NCBI GenBank assembly: GCA_016839875.1
Contig: JAEOTK010000129.1
Coordinates: forward strand, 1 to 28,747
Source: Candidatus Heimdallarchaeota archaeon
GTDB lineage: Archaea > Asgardarchaeota > Heimdallarchaeia > Heimdallarchaeales > Heimdallarchaeaceae
Length of the DNA: 28,747 nucleotides
Direction of reading: 5' to 3'
In this document: in pieces, positions 14,739 to 21,663 of the stretch
Layout: each line of letters starts with the position of its first letter
Position numbering within the stretch: the first letter of the stretch is position 1
Made by a program: the position numbers and the translations under genes
The notes under the pieces: generated by a model
Seen by the model: only the letters and a program-made list of their open reading frames with translations
Told to the model about the DNA's origin: nothing
Database searches by the model: none

Positions 14739-15666
14739 GTATGGTAAGGAAGATTTAGCAATCCTCTACATAGCAAAAAATCAAGGAAAGATAGTAGAGT
14801 TTGTTGAAAGTCTTGAGCCTCCTATACCTCGAGAGAAGAAATGGGTACTTATTATATCTACTATGTATGGATGCCCTATAGGTTGCATGATGTGCGATGC
14901 TGGTGAGTTCTATCATGGTAAAATTTCAAAAGAAGATATGCTCAAAGAAATAGATCTAATGATAAGAGCACGCTTTTCAGATGGTAAAGTTCCTATAGAT
15001 AAATTCAAGATTCAATTTGCTAGAATGGGAGAACCTACACTAAATGAAGCTGTGTTAGATTTATTACAGGAACTTCCTTCTATTTATGATGCACCAGGGT
15101 TAATGCCATGTATCAGTACAATTGCACCTAAAGGAGCAGAGAGATTTCTAGATAAATTAATAGAAATAAGAAATGAATTCTATCCAAAAGGAAATTTCCA
15201 GCTTCAATTCTCAATACATTCAACAAATGAGGAAACAAGAAAACGATGGATGTCACCTAATGTTTGGACTATTGAAGAGATTGGGAAATACAGTGAAAAA
15301 TGGTACAGAGAAGGAGATCGAAAGGTTACACTGAATTTTGCAGTTGCTAAAGATTCTGAAATTGATCCAGATATAATTTTGAAGTACTGTAATCCTGAAA
15401 AACATTGGATTAAATTAACTCCAGTAAATCCAACCGTCAAAGCAGTGAATAACGAACTCAGAAGTGGAATCACAGAAGAAAACCAAGAATCACATTCTCT
15501 TGTTCAGGAGTTCAGAAATAGAGGATTTGAAGCATCAATAAGTATTGGTGATTGGGAGGAAAATGATATAGGTACTAATTGCGGTCAGTTCGCAACAAAG
15601 CTACAAAACGGAGAAATAAAGATAAAGGAAAAATATACAACAAATGATTACACTTTGAAAGAATAA
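14722..15666 (+). CDS. RlmN/Cfr-like radical SAM protein
   Basis: Radical SAM enzyme of 314 residues. The [4Fe-4S]-SAM motif is Cys51-x3-Cys55-x2-Cys58 (GCPIGCMMCDAG). Further similarity to the 23S rRNA/tRNA methyltransferases RlmN and Cfr lies in ARMGEPTLN (about 100-108), the STIAPKG and QFSIHSTNEETR blocks, LTPVNPT, and a C-terminal GTNCGQFA. Cys287 in that last block matches the methyl-carrying Cys of RlmN. The upstream resolving Cys, seven residues before the first cluster Cys in RlmN, is Ile44 here. The N-terminal accessory domain is also shorter than in RlmN. The gene starts within the TrxR-like gene (17-base overlap), implying coupled expression. It could be an RNA-modifying enzyme or a relative with a new substrate. 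Confidence 0.82.
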   Translation: MELIAKYGKEDLAILYIAKNQGKIVEFVESLEPPIPREKKWVLIISTMYGCPIGCMMCDAGEFYHGKISKEDMLKEIDLMIRARFSDGKVPIDKFKIQFARMGEPTLNEAVLDLLQELPSIYDAPGLMPCISTIAPKGAERFLDKLIEIRNEFYPKGNFQLQFSIHSTNEETRKRWMSPNVWTIEEIGKYSEKWYREGDRKVTLNFAVAKDSEIDPDIILKYCNPEKHWIKLTPVNPTVKAVNNELRSGITEENQESHSLVQEFRNRGFEASISIGDWEENDIGTNCGQFATKLQNGEIKIKEKYTTNDYTLKE

Positions 15667-15738
15667 TGATGAATTATGTGTAAATGTTTCTAAATCTTTT
15701 CTCTTTAAGAAGTAAATAAAATCAAAAAATTCGAGAAA

Positions 15739-15747
15739 AACTTATTA
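15739..15747 (+). promoter_or_regulatory. TATA-like promoter of the haem membrane protein
   Basis: AACTTATTA is centred about 26 bases before the ATG at 15769. Confidence 0.35.
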
Positions 15748-15768
15748 TTCCATCCTATAAGAAAGCAT

Positions 15769-16404
15769 ATGGAAGAAAAGACTAAAAAAATCATCTTAAT
15801 CTCATCCTTTCTAGCTCTTTATATTCTTGTTATTGTTCTATTTTTCCTTGGAGGATTAACCAGTGTTTTAGATGAGTTTACTCAAATTTGCGCTTTATTA
15901 GGTCTACTTTCCTTAATTCTCTCTAGCATTATGGCAATTTTTACTAAAGACATATACAAAATCTTTGGTAAACCATTCAAAACCATTCATCACTATATAG
16001 CACTATTTGGATTAGGCTCGATAATTTTACATCCTGTTTTTGTTGCAATAAATGCTAGAGATGTGTTGGTATTTGTTCCAAAATTACCTTTCTGGATTTT
16101 AGCTGGAAGACCTGCTTTATATCTAATTATAATTGCAGTTTTAGCAGGATTTCTTCAAAGTAAACTAGGTAAATGGTGGAGATACATCCATATTTTAAAT
16201 TATATTGCGGTGGTCTTTGGAGTAGTTCATGGACTACTCATAGGTTCCAATCTCTCTACTTCAATTGTTCTTAAAATTATCTACATCATTTTGCTAATTG
16301 CAGTTGCTACAGCATTTGTTGTGAAAAGATATCAAATGTTTACGAAAAAAAAGAGATTGAAAGAAAGATTGGAAAATAAAGTTAGTAAAACAGAAGAAAC
16401 ATAA
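15769..16404 (+). CDS. Ferric reductase-like / cytochrome b-type haem transmembrane protein
   Basis: A 211-residue membrane protein with about six hydrophobic helices and a lysine-rich cytoplasmic tail. Two helices carry spaced histidine pairs: His74/75 with His88 (HHYIALFGLGSIILHP) and His141 with His154 (HILNYIAVVFGVVH). Spacing of 13-14 residues is the hallmark of bis-haem ferric reductase-like domains (FRE/NOX, MsrQ). The flavin- and NAD-binding soluble domain found in full ferric reductases is absent, so it would need a separate electron donor. Its stop codon directly abuts the stop of the opposing nitroreductase gene, with no spacer. It probably transfers electrons across the membrane; the acceptor is unknown. 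Confidence 0.75.
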   Translation: MEEKTKKIILISSFLALYILVIVLFFLGGLTSVLDEFTQICALLGLLSLILSSIMAIFTKDIYKIFGKPFKTIHHYIALFGLGSIILHPVFVAINARDVLVFVPKLPFWILAGRPALYLIIIAVLAGFLQSKLGKWWRYIHILNYIAVVFGVVHGLLIGSNLSTSIVLKIIYIILLIAVATAFVVKRYQMFTKKKRLKERLENKVSKTEET

Positions 16405-17007
16405 TTATTCTTCAAATAGCTTATTTAACCTTTTTTTATTTTCCTCATATTCGTCATCAAAAAAATTCAGAAAATTTGAATATTGAAGACTCATACGTCT
16501 GGGTCTCTCTAGTTCTGCTTCCTCTTGATTTGGAGATAATTTAACCTTTATAGTATCAGTGCGTTTTCCAACAGCTATAATAGATATAAGTTCCATATCT
16601 TCTGGAATGCCCATTGTTTGTTTAGCTTTTTTCTCATCATAATAGGAAGTAGGATGAGCAACAAGCCCCATCTCTGTAGCTCTCAACATGATGTATGTTA
16701 CTGCTATTCCTGTATCAAAAAGATAATACTCTCTGTCCTCAATTTTACAATCTAGATCACTTGATGAAAAAACACCTATTAAAAGAGAAGCATTATTCAC
16801 CCATTTGTTTTTTCCATGAAAACTTTCATTTATTTCGGATAATTTTTGTTCATCGTAAATGAACACAAATCGCCAAGGTTGTTTATTGTCACAGGAAGGA
16901 GCGAATTTGGTAATTTCAATAAGCTCTTTTATCATTTCTGGTGTAATTTCTACAGGTTTTAGTTTTCTATAAGCTCGTCTTTTTGAAACAAGTTCTGTAA
17001 AATTCAT
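16405..17007 (-). CDS. Nitroreductase family protein
   Basis: FMN-dependent nitroreductase-fold protein (200 residues), probably a homodimer. FTELVSKRRAYRKLKPVEIT at the N-terminus carries the FMN phosphate-binding RR/SxR block. FAPSCDNKQPWRFVFI (about residues 35-50) is the APSxxNxQPWxF signature. A C-terminal GMGLVAHP-like stretch and IIAVGKR complete the fold. The frame extends to a TTG at 17016, but the ATG at 17007 is preferred; a TATA-like box lies about 33 bases upstream on this strand. It converges on the haem membrane protein with abutting stop codons. The substrate (quinone, nitro or enoate compound) is unknown. Confidence 0.84.
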   Translation of the reverse strand: MNFTELVSKRRAYRKLKPVEITPEMIKELIEITKFAPSCDNKQPWRFVFIYDEQKLSEINESFHGKNKWVNNASLLIGVFSSSDLDCKIEDREYYLFDTGIAVTYIMLRATEMGLVAHPTSYYDEKKAKQTMGIPEDMELISIIAVGKRTDTIKVKLSPNQEEAELERPRRMSLQYSNFLNFFDDEYEENKKRLNKLFEE

Positions 17008-17033
17008 TTTCTTCAATAAACTAGTTCATACAT

Positions 17034-17047
17034 TCTTTATTAAGTTT
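17034..17047 (-). promoter_or_regulatory. TATA-like promoter of the nitroreductase gene
   Basis: On the minus strand this reads AAAACTTAATAAAGA, centred about 33 bases before the ATG at 17007. Confidence 0.35.
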
Positions 17048-17078
17048 TCATTGTTTCAAATTGGTTAAAACAACAGAA

Positions 17079-17106
17079 GGGAAAATAGGGAAATAGAGGG
17101 AAAAAA
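17079..17106 (-). terminator. Pyrimidine-rich T-run terminator after oligopeptidase B
   Basis: Read on the minus strand, the oligopeptidase stop is followed within a few bases by TTTTTT and then three CCC-containing units spaced 9-10 bases apart. This pyrimidine tract fits an archaeal U-tract terminator. I see no stable hairpin in it. Confidence 0.4.
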
Positions 17107-17109
17107 GAT

Positions 17110-19155
17110 TCATTTAGCAAGCCCAACTTTATCTAAGGCATTTGCATAAATGAAAGCTTTTTCTTTCATTGATTCGTATCTACCTGAAGCTCCACTGTGA
17201 CCTGCACCCATATTTGTTTTTAGAATTAAATCATTGTTATCTGTTTTTAATGCTCTAAATTTTGCAGTAAATTTTGCGGGTTCCCAAAATGCAACTCGAG
17301 GATCATTTAATCCTGTTGTTATTATAATATGGGGATAATCTGTGCTTCTTATGTTTTCGTACGGTGAGTATGACATGATATAATCAAAAGCGTCTTTATC
17401 TTTTGGATTACCCCATTCTTTCCATTCTTGAGCTGTGAGAGGTATAGTTTCATCTAGCATTGTATTGATTACATCTATAAATGGCACTTCAGCTATTACC
17501 AAATGACATAAATCAGGACGCAAAGTAACAACTGCTCCAACTAACAATCCTCCTGCACTACCTCCTCCAATTACGAGTTGATCTTTAGTTGTAATCTTTT
17601 CATTCATTAGATATTCCGCGCTATCAATGAAATCATAGAATGAATTCTTCTTCTTTAATACTCTTCCATCTTCATACCACTGTCTTCCAAGTTCTCCTCC
17701 ACCTCTAATGTGAGCTATAACATAGATATAACCTCTCTCAGTTAAGCTCAAAATAGTTGGTGAAAAATAAGGATCCATGGAATAACCATAAGAACCATAG
17801 CCATAGAGGTAAGTTGGTGCAGGTGTTTTGATATCCTTTCTGTGCACAATAGATATGGGAACTATAGCCCCATCACGAGCAGTTATGAATTTCCGAGTAG
17901 TTACAAAATTTTCTTTATTGTAATTCTTAATCTCTTGTTCTTTCTTTAGGTATAATTTTCTTTTATTAACATCATAATCAAATGTTGACATTGGAGTAAC
18001 TAATGAAGTATATCTGAGTCTGAATTCACTAGTTGAATACTCATAATTTTCTCCACTCCAAACACCATATACAGGTTCTGGTAAGGAAATATCGTGATTT
18101 CTTTCATCATTTATACCAAAGAAAATCTCAATATCTACTAAGCCATCTTGTCTCTTAAATAAGACGATAAAATCTTCAAAAGCTTCAGTCCAACTAAGTC
18201 TAACATCTTCATTGTGTGGATAGATTTCTTCCCAATTATCTTTACTTAATTTGTCTACTGGAGTTCTCATAAATTTAAAATTTATAGAATCATCTGTATT
18301 AGTAACAATGTAGAAGAATCCATCCTTATGAGAAATTTCGTATTCATGTTTTTCTTCTCTTGGATGTATAACTACAAAATCACCAAGAGGATTCGTTAAG
18401 TCTAAGAAACGGAATTCAGAACTCAAGGTTGATCTAGAATCCATAAAAAGGAATTTTTCATCTTCACTTTTGTAAATGGACACTCTTCTCTCTATATCTG
18501 TTTCTTCGAAAATTTCAATGTCTTCTTCTACCGAAGTACCAAGTATGTGTCTCTTTAATAGATAAGGTCTCTGAGCTTCATCTCTTAAAACATAATATAT
18601 TGTTTTATCATCAGCCCATTCTAGATTCCAGCCTATATTTTCCACTCCTTCAGTGAAAATTTCATCTGTTTCAAGATTCTTAATATAAATCACAAATTTT
18701 TCATAACCTGTGTTATCAATTGAGTAGGCTACTAATTTCTGATTAGGACTTATTTTAAGTGATCTAAGCTTATAATATTCAAAACCTTTAGCTAGTTCAT
18801 TTAGATCCAATATGATTTCTTCTTCGCTATCTAGACTTTTATGTTTTCTACAATAAATCTTGTACTCTTTTCCTTTCTCATCTCTATTATAATAGTAATA
18901 ATCTTTGAACTTATAGGGTACACTCTCATCATCTTCTTTTATCCGATTCTTCATTTCATTGAATAAATCATCAGTAAAAGCATCAAGATGTTTTGTCTTT
19001 TCCTTTGTATACTCATTTTCTGCTGTTAGATAATCAATTACTTCTTGATTTTCTTTAAATCTTAACCAAAAATAATCGTCCTTTAATTCTATGCCATGTA
19101 TTTTAGTAATTTTTGCTTCTTTATTAGCAATAGGAGGTTTAATTTCTTCATTCAT
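17110..19155 (-). CDS. ptrB: Oligopeptidase B-like serine peptidase (family S9A)
   Basis: Prolyl oligopeptidase family serine peptidase of 681 residues, with an N-terminal beta-propeller domain (about 75-405) that gates access and a C-terminal alpha/beta-hydrolase domain. The catalytic triad is clear: Ser533 in GGGSAGG, Asp618 in LNDPRV and His653 in GAGHSGASGR, matching the positions in bacterial oligopeptidase B almost exactly. IAHIRGGGELGRQWYEDGR upstream of the Ser is also typical of the family. The family cuts short peptides after basic residues; substrate preference here is inferred. The ATG has its own TATA-like box about 26 bases upstream, and the gene follows fumarase alpha after a T-run, so it is probably a separate transcript. 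Confidence 0.9.
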   Translation of the reverse strand: MNEEIKPPIANKEAKITKIHGIELKDDYFWLRFKENQEVIDYLTAENEYTKEKTKHLDAFTDDLFNEMKNRIKEDDESVPYKFKDYYYYNRDEKGKEYKIYCRKHKSLDSEEEIILDLNELAKGFEYYKLRSLKISPNQKLVAYSIDNTGYEKFVIYIKNLETDEIFTEGVENIGWNLEWADDKTIYYVLRDEAQRPYLLKRHILGTSVEEDIEIFEETDIERRVSIYKSEDEKFLFMDSRSTLSSEFRFLDLTNPLGDFVVIHPREEKHEYEISHKDGFFYIVTNTDDSINFKFMRTPVDKLSKDNWEEIYPHNEDVRLSWTEAFEDFIVLFKRQDGLVDIEIFFGINDERNHDISLPEPVYGVWSGENYEYSTSEFRLRYTSLVTPMSTFDYDVNKRKLYLKKEQEIKNYNKENFVTTRKFITARDGAIVPISIVHRKDIKTPAPTYLYGYGSYGYSMDPYFSPTILSLTERGYIYVIAHIRGGGELGRQWYEDGRVLKKKNSFYDFIDSAEYLMNEKITTKDQLVIGGGSAGGLLVGAVVTLRPDLCHLVIAEVPFIDVINTMLDETIPLTAQEWKEWGNPKDKDAFDYIMSYSPYENIRSTDYPHIIITTGLNDPRVAFWEPAKFTAKFRALKTDNNDLILKTNMGAGHSGASGRYESMKEKAFIYANALDKVGLAK

Positions 19156-19174
19156 ACACTAGTCTATTATTGAT

Positions 19175-19187
19175 GTTTTAATAAGAA
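19175..19187 (-). promoter_or_regulatory. TATA-like promoter of the oligopeptidase B gene
   Basis: On the minus strand this reads TTCTTATTAAAAC, centred 26 bases before the ATG at 19155. Confidence 0.45.
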
Positions 19188-19198
19188 TTACTCAATGT

Positions 19199-19204
19199 AA
19201 AAAA
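19199..19204 (-). terminator. T-run terminator directly after the fumarase alpha stop
   Basis: On the minus strand the TAA stop is followed immediately by TTTTTT, a U-tract terminator candidate separating the fumarase operon from the oligopeptidase gene. Confidence 0.35.
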
Positions 19205-20083
19205 TTAGTGTGGATGCCAATCCACATTTCCTTCTTTATCTATTGTTGCACCAGCATGTCTTAAGGCCCAACAAGAGATTACAACACCTACAGGTAAAGA
19301 TGCAGGGTGTCTCGCTGCAAATTCCATATGAACATCTATAACACTGGGGCCTTCACCCAAACCCATTGCTCCTATTTCTAATTTGTTCAAAGTTTCAAGA
19401 AGTTCTTTTTCGAGATTAGCTATCTTCTCATCTTTGTGATATTGATAGAGTGGTCTAAGAAGAGCTTTCTTTGCAAGATTCATACACATATCTTCACCTC
19501 CGCCTACTCCAACTCCAACAGTATAGGGAGGACATGCTAAAGGTCCAGCAGCTGCAAGAGCTTCCACCACAAATTCTTTGACACCCTTTATCCCTTTTCC
19601 AGGAGGTATCATTTTCATCTTACCAACATTCGAAGATCCGCCACCTTTTGGCAAAGCAATTATTTCTACTTTATCTCCTTCAACCAAATCAAAATAGAAC
19701 CAAGGAACATAATCTCTAATCCCTACATTGTTTTTAGTATTACCTTCAAACATGTCAACCGCATTTGGTCTCAATGGAACATTTTGTGTTGCTTTCTCTG
19801 TAGCTTTGATTAAAGCAGTCTTGATTTCTGATTTTAATGGAAAATCATCTCCGATTTTTACGAAAAATGAAACCAAACCAGTATCTTGACACATTGGCTT
19901 ACTATGAGTTTCAGCGAGGTTAACATTCTCATTGATTGCTTGTAATTGTGATTTTCCTAATGAACCCGCAGTTTCTCTTTCTCCTTTCAGAAGAGATTCT
20001 TTGACATTACTTGGTAATTTTGTTGCAGCGATTTTTAGCAACTTTGCTGCAGTGTCTTCGATAACTTGAGCTATATCTTTCAT
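19205..20083 (-). CDS. Class I fumarate hydratase, alpha subunit
   Basis: N-terminal-half subunit of the oxygen-sensitive [4Fe-4S] fumarase or related hydro-lyase (292 residues), catalysing fumarate to malate hydration with the beta subunit. The cluster cysteines are visible: Cys65 in PMCQDTGL, Cys184 in ACPPYTVGVGVGG and Cys271 in SCWALRHAG. PKGGGSSNVGKMKM near 146-158 and GLGEGPSVIDVHMEFAARHP near 241-260 are conserved substrate-site blocks. The ATG starts directly after the beta-subunit stop with a strong GGAGG (20096-20092) eight bases upstream inside the beta gene. The gene order beta then alpha is the reverse of the usual alpha-beta order. The L-tartrate dehydratase subfamily is a possible alternative, but fumarase is more likely. 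Confidence 0.88.
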   Translation of the reverse strand: MKDIAQVIEDTAAKLLKIAATKLPSNVKESLLKGERETAGSLGKSQLQAINENVNLAETHSKPMCQDTGLVSFFVKIGDDFPLKSEIKTALIKATEKATQNVPLRPNAVDMFEGNTKNNVGIRDYVPWFYFDLVEGDKVEIIALPKGGGSSNVGKMKMIPPGKGIKGVKEFVVEALAAAGPLACPPYTVGVGVGGGEDMCMNLAKKALLRPLYQYHKDEKIANLEKELLETLNKLEIGAMGLGEGPSVIDVHMEFAARHPASLPVGVVISCWALRHAGATIDKEGNVDWHPH

Positions 20084-20680
20084 TTAGAGTTCCTCCAAAA
20101 TTTTCTCTTTATTTGCTTGAATATTCTTTTTAGATTCTTCAGTCAGATTACCACCATGAGTGTCAATAGTTACAGTAAGAGGACCAAATTCTTCAACCTC
20201 ATAAACCCATAAGCATTCAGGCATACCTAGTTCCTCAAACCAGAAAACATCTTTAACCTTCTTTATTCTGTCAGCTGCTAGAAGGGCAGCCCCACCAGTA
20301 AAATAGCCATAGATACAAGTTTCTTCTTGGCAAGCTTTTGTAGTTCTTTCACCCATTCCACCCTTTCCTATAATTATTCCTGGATGAAATGTTTTAATGA
20401 ATTCGTCTTGAAAGATCTCCATTCTTGCAGAAGTTGTAGGACCAGCAGCTACTACTATCCACTCATCTTCTTCATTCTTCTTCATTACAGGACCACAGTG
20501 AAAAAGCCCTATACCTTCAAAATCAACAGGTGGATCCTCTCCTTTCTCTTTCATTTCTAAAGCTTTCAAATGAGCTTCATCTCTAGCTGTAACTACAGTT
20601 CCAGTTACATAAACGATATCACCTATTTTTATCTCCTTTAACTTTTCGGGAGGAATAGGTGTAGTTAGATGGAATTCCAT
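20084..20680 (-). CDS. Class I fumarate hydratase, beta subunit
   Basis: C-terminal-half subunit of class I fumarase (198 residues). It carries the GPTTSARM block (about residue 80), GKGGMGERTTKACQEE (about 104-119), FTGGAALLAADRI and a terminal DTHGGNL. These build the substrate site opposite the cluster of the alpha subunit. It starts at the ATG with a TATA-like box about 35 bases upstream on this strand, and is the first gene of the two-gene operon with alpha. The pair works in the TCA cycle or in reductive fumarate formation, and so may feed the fumarate reductase-type enzyme at the left end of the window. Divergent from the sirtuin gene. Confidence 0.88.
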   Translation of the reverse strand: MEFHLTTPIPPEKLKEIKIGDIVYVTGTVVTARDEAHLKALEMKEKGEDPPVDFEGIGLFHCGPVMKKNEEDEWIVVAAGPTTSARMEIFQDEFIKTFHPGIIIGKGGMGERTTKACQEETCIYGYFTGGAALLAADRIKKVKDVFWFEELGMPECLWVYEVEEFGPLTVTIDTHGGNLTEESKKNIQANKEKILEEL

Positions 20681-20708
20681 GGTTACTAAAACTATGTTTG
20701 CTTTTTGA

Positions 20709-20722
20709 ACTTTATTAAATAA
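20709..20722 (-). promoter_or_regulatory. TATA-like promoter of the fumarase operon
   Basis: Read on the minus strand this is TTATTTAATAAAGT, centred about 35 bases before the beta-subunit ATG at 20680. It shares the divergent gap with the sirtuin promoter. Confidence 0.4.
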
Positions 20723-20782
20723 CGTTAATCAGCAAATAACCCTCAATAATAAAAATAAGCTGTAAAATATTATATTCAAGTA

Positions 20783-20792
20783 GAATTTATTG
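20783..20792 (+). promoter_or_regulatory. TATA-like box of the sirtuin gene
   Basis: GAATTTATTG is centred about 24 bases before the ATG at 20812. Confidence 0.3.
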
Positions 20793-20811
20793 AATACATC
20801 TGTGAACTTAC

Positions 20812-21570
20812 ATGAAAGATCGGGATAAGACAATTCAGACAATCGCACAACACATAGTAGATTCATCTTCTGTGGTTTTCTATACAGGTGCAGGAATTAG
20901 TACTCCTAGTGGGATTCCTGATTTTCGATCTCCAGGTGGTTTATGGGACAAGTATGATCCTTACGAGGTCTCATCCTTTAGGGCTTTTAGAAAGAAACCA
21001 GAAAAAGTATGGGAGTTTTTCAGAGATTTGTATGATAAATTTGTCGACCCAAAGCCTAATCCAGCTCATGATGCAATTACTAACATTCAAAAACACTTTG
21101 GTGAGGAGAGAGTTCATGTTGTAACCCAAAACATTGATGGTCTACACCAAAAATCTGGTTCAACTAATGTTTACGAACTACATGGAACCCCATATATCAT
21201 GCATTGTTTCAGATGTAATTTTGAGGAGGGATGGGATTATGATAAGCACATTGCAGTACTTCCATATCCAGAGTGCCCTAAATGTAAGAAACCTCTTAAA
21301 CCTAAGGCAGTACTCTTTGAAGAAAATTTAGATCAGAATCTACTTCGTTCAGCAATGAGACTAGCAAGAAGAAGCGAAATTGCAATTGGTGCTGGAACTA
21401 GTTTAACTGTTTTTCCTGCTTGCGATGTGTTGCTTGCTCCTCCTCCTAAAACAAAGAAAGCTTTGTTCAATCTTACTCCAACATATTATGACCGACTAAT
21501 TCATTATTTAGTTAAAGGTGATGTCGTTGAAACATTGCCAGAACTTTATGGTGTTCTATTAAAACTATAA
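20812..21570 (+). CDS. Sir2 family NAD-dependent protein deacylase
   Basis: NAD+-dependent lysine deacetylase/deacylase of 252 residues. NAD-binding motifs are GAGIS (26-30), SGIPDFRSPGGLW (33-45) and TQNIDGLHQ (105-113), and the catalytic His124 is in YELHGT. The structural Zn site is Cys132-x2-Cys135 and Cys155-x2-Cys158. GAGTSLTVFPA (193-203) is the late NAD-ribose motif. The family usually has a FGE element after the Zn module; here it reads FEE (in AVLFEEN), which may alter the substrate loop. The protein is minimal in length with no N-terminal extension. A hairpin terminator follows. Archaeal sirtuins deacetylate chromatin proteins such as Alba and metabolic enzymes; the target here is not known. 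Confidence 0.9.
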   Translation: MKDRDKTIQTIAQHIVDSSSVVFYTGAGISTPSGIPDFRSPGGLWDKYDPYEVSSFRAFRKKPEKVWEFFRDLYDKFVDPKPNPAHDAITNIQKHFGEERVHVVTQNIDGLHQKSGSTNVYELHGTPYIMHCFRCNFEEGWDYDKHIAVLPYPECPKCKKPLKPKAVLFEENLDQNLLRSAMRLARRSEIAIGAGTSLTVFPACDVLLAPPPKTKKALFNLTPTYYDRLIHYLVKGDVVETLPELYGVLLKL

Positions 21571-21586
21571 TTTAGGGACAGTTAAC

Positions 21587-21606
21587 AACTGAATATTCAG
21601 TTTTTT
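21587..21606 (+). terminator. Intrinsic-like hairpin terminator after the sirtuin gene
   Basis: AACTGA pairs with TCAGTT around ATAT (a perfect 16-bp palindrome at 21587-21602) and runs directly into a six-T tract (21601-21606), 16 bases past the stop codon. Confidence 0.55.
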
Positions 21607-21663
21607 ACCATAGAAAGTTTAAAGTATTGAAATTACTTACCTAATTCTGTAAGGTAGATAATT

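Noticed and set aside
17079..17106. Three GGGAAA-like units as a possible short repeat or G-quadruplex
   Set aside because: Only three GGG runs, too few for a quadruplex, and better explained as a pyrimidine-rich terminator on the other strand.
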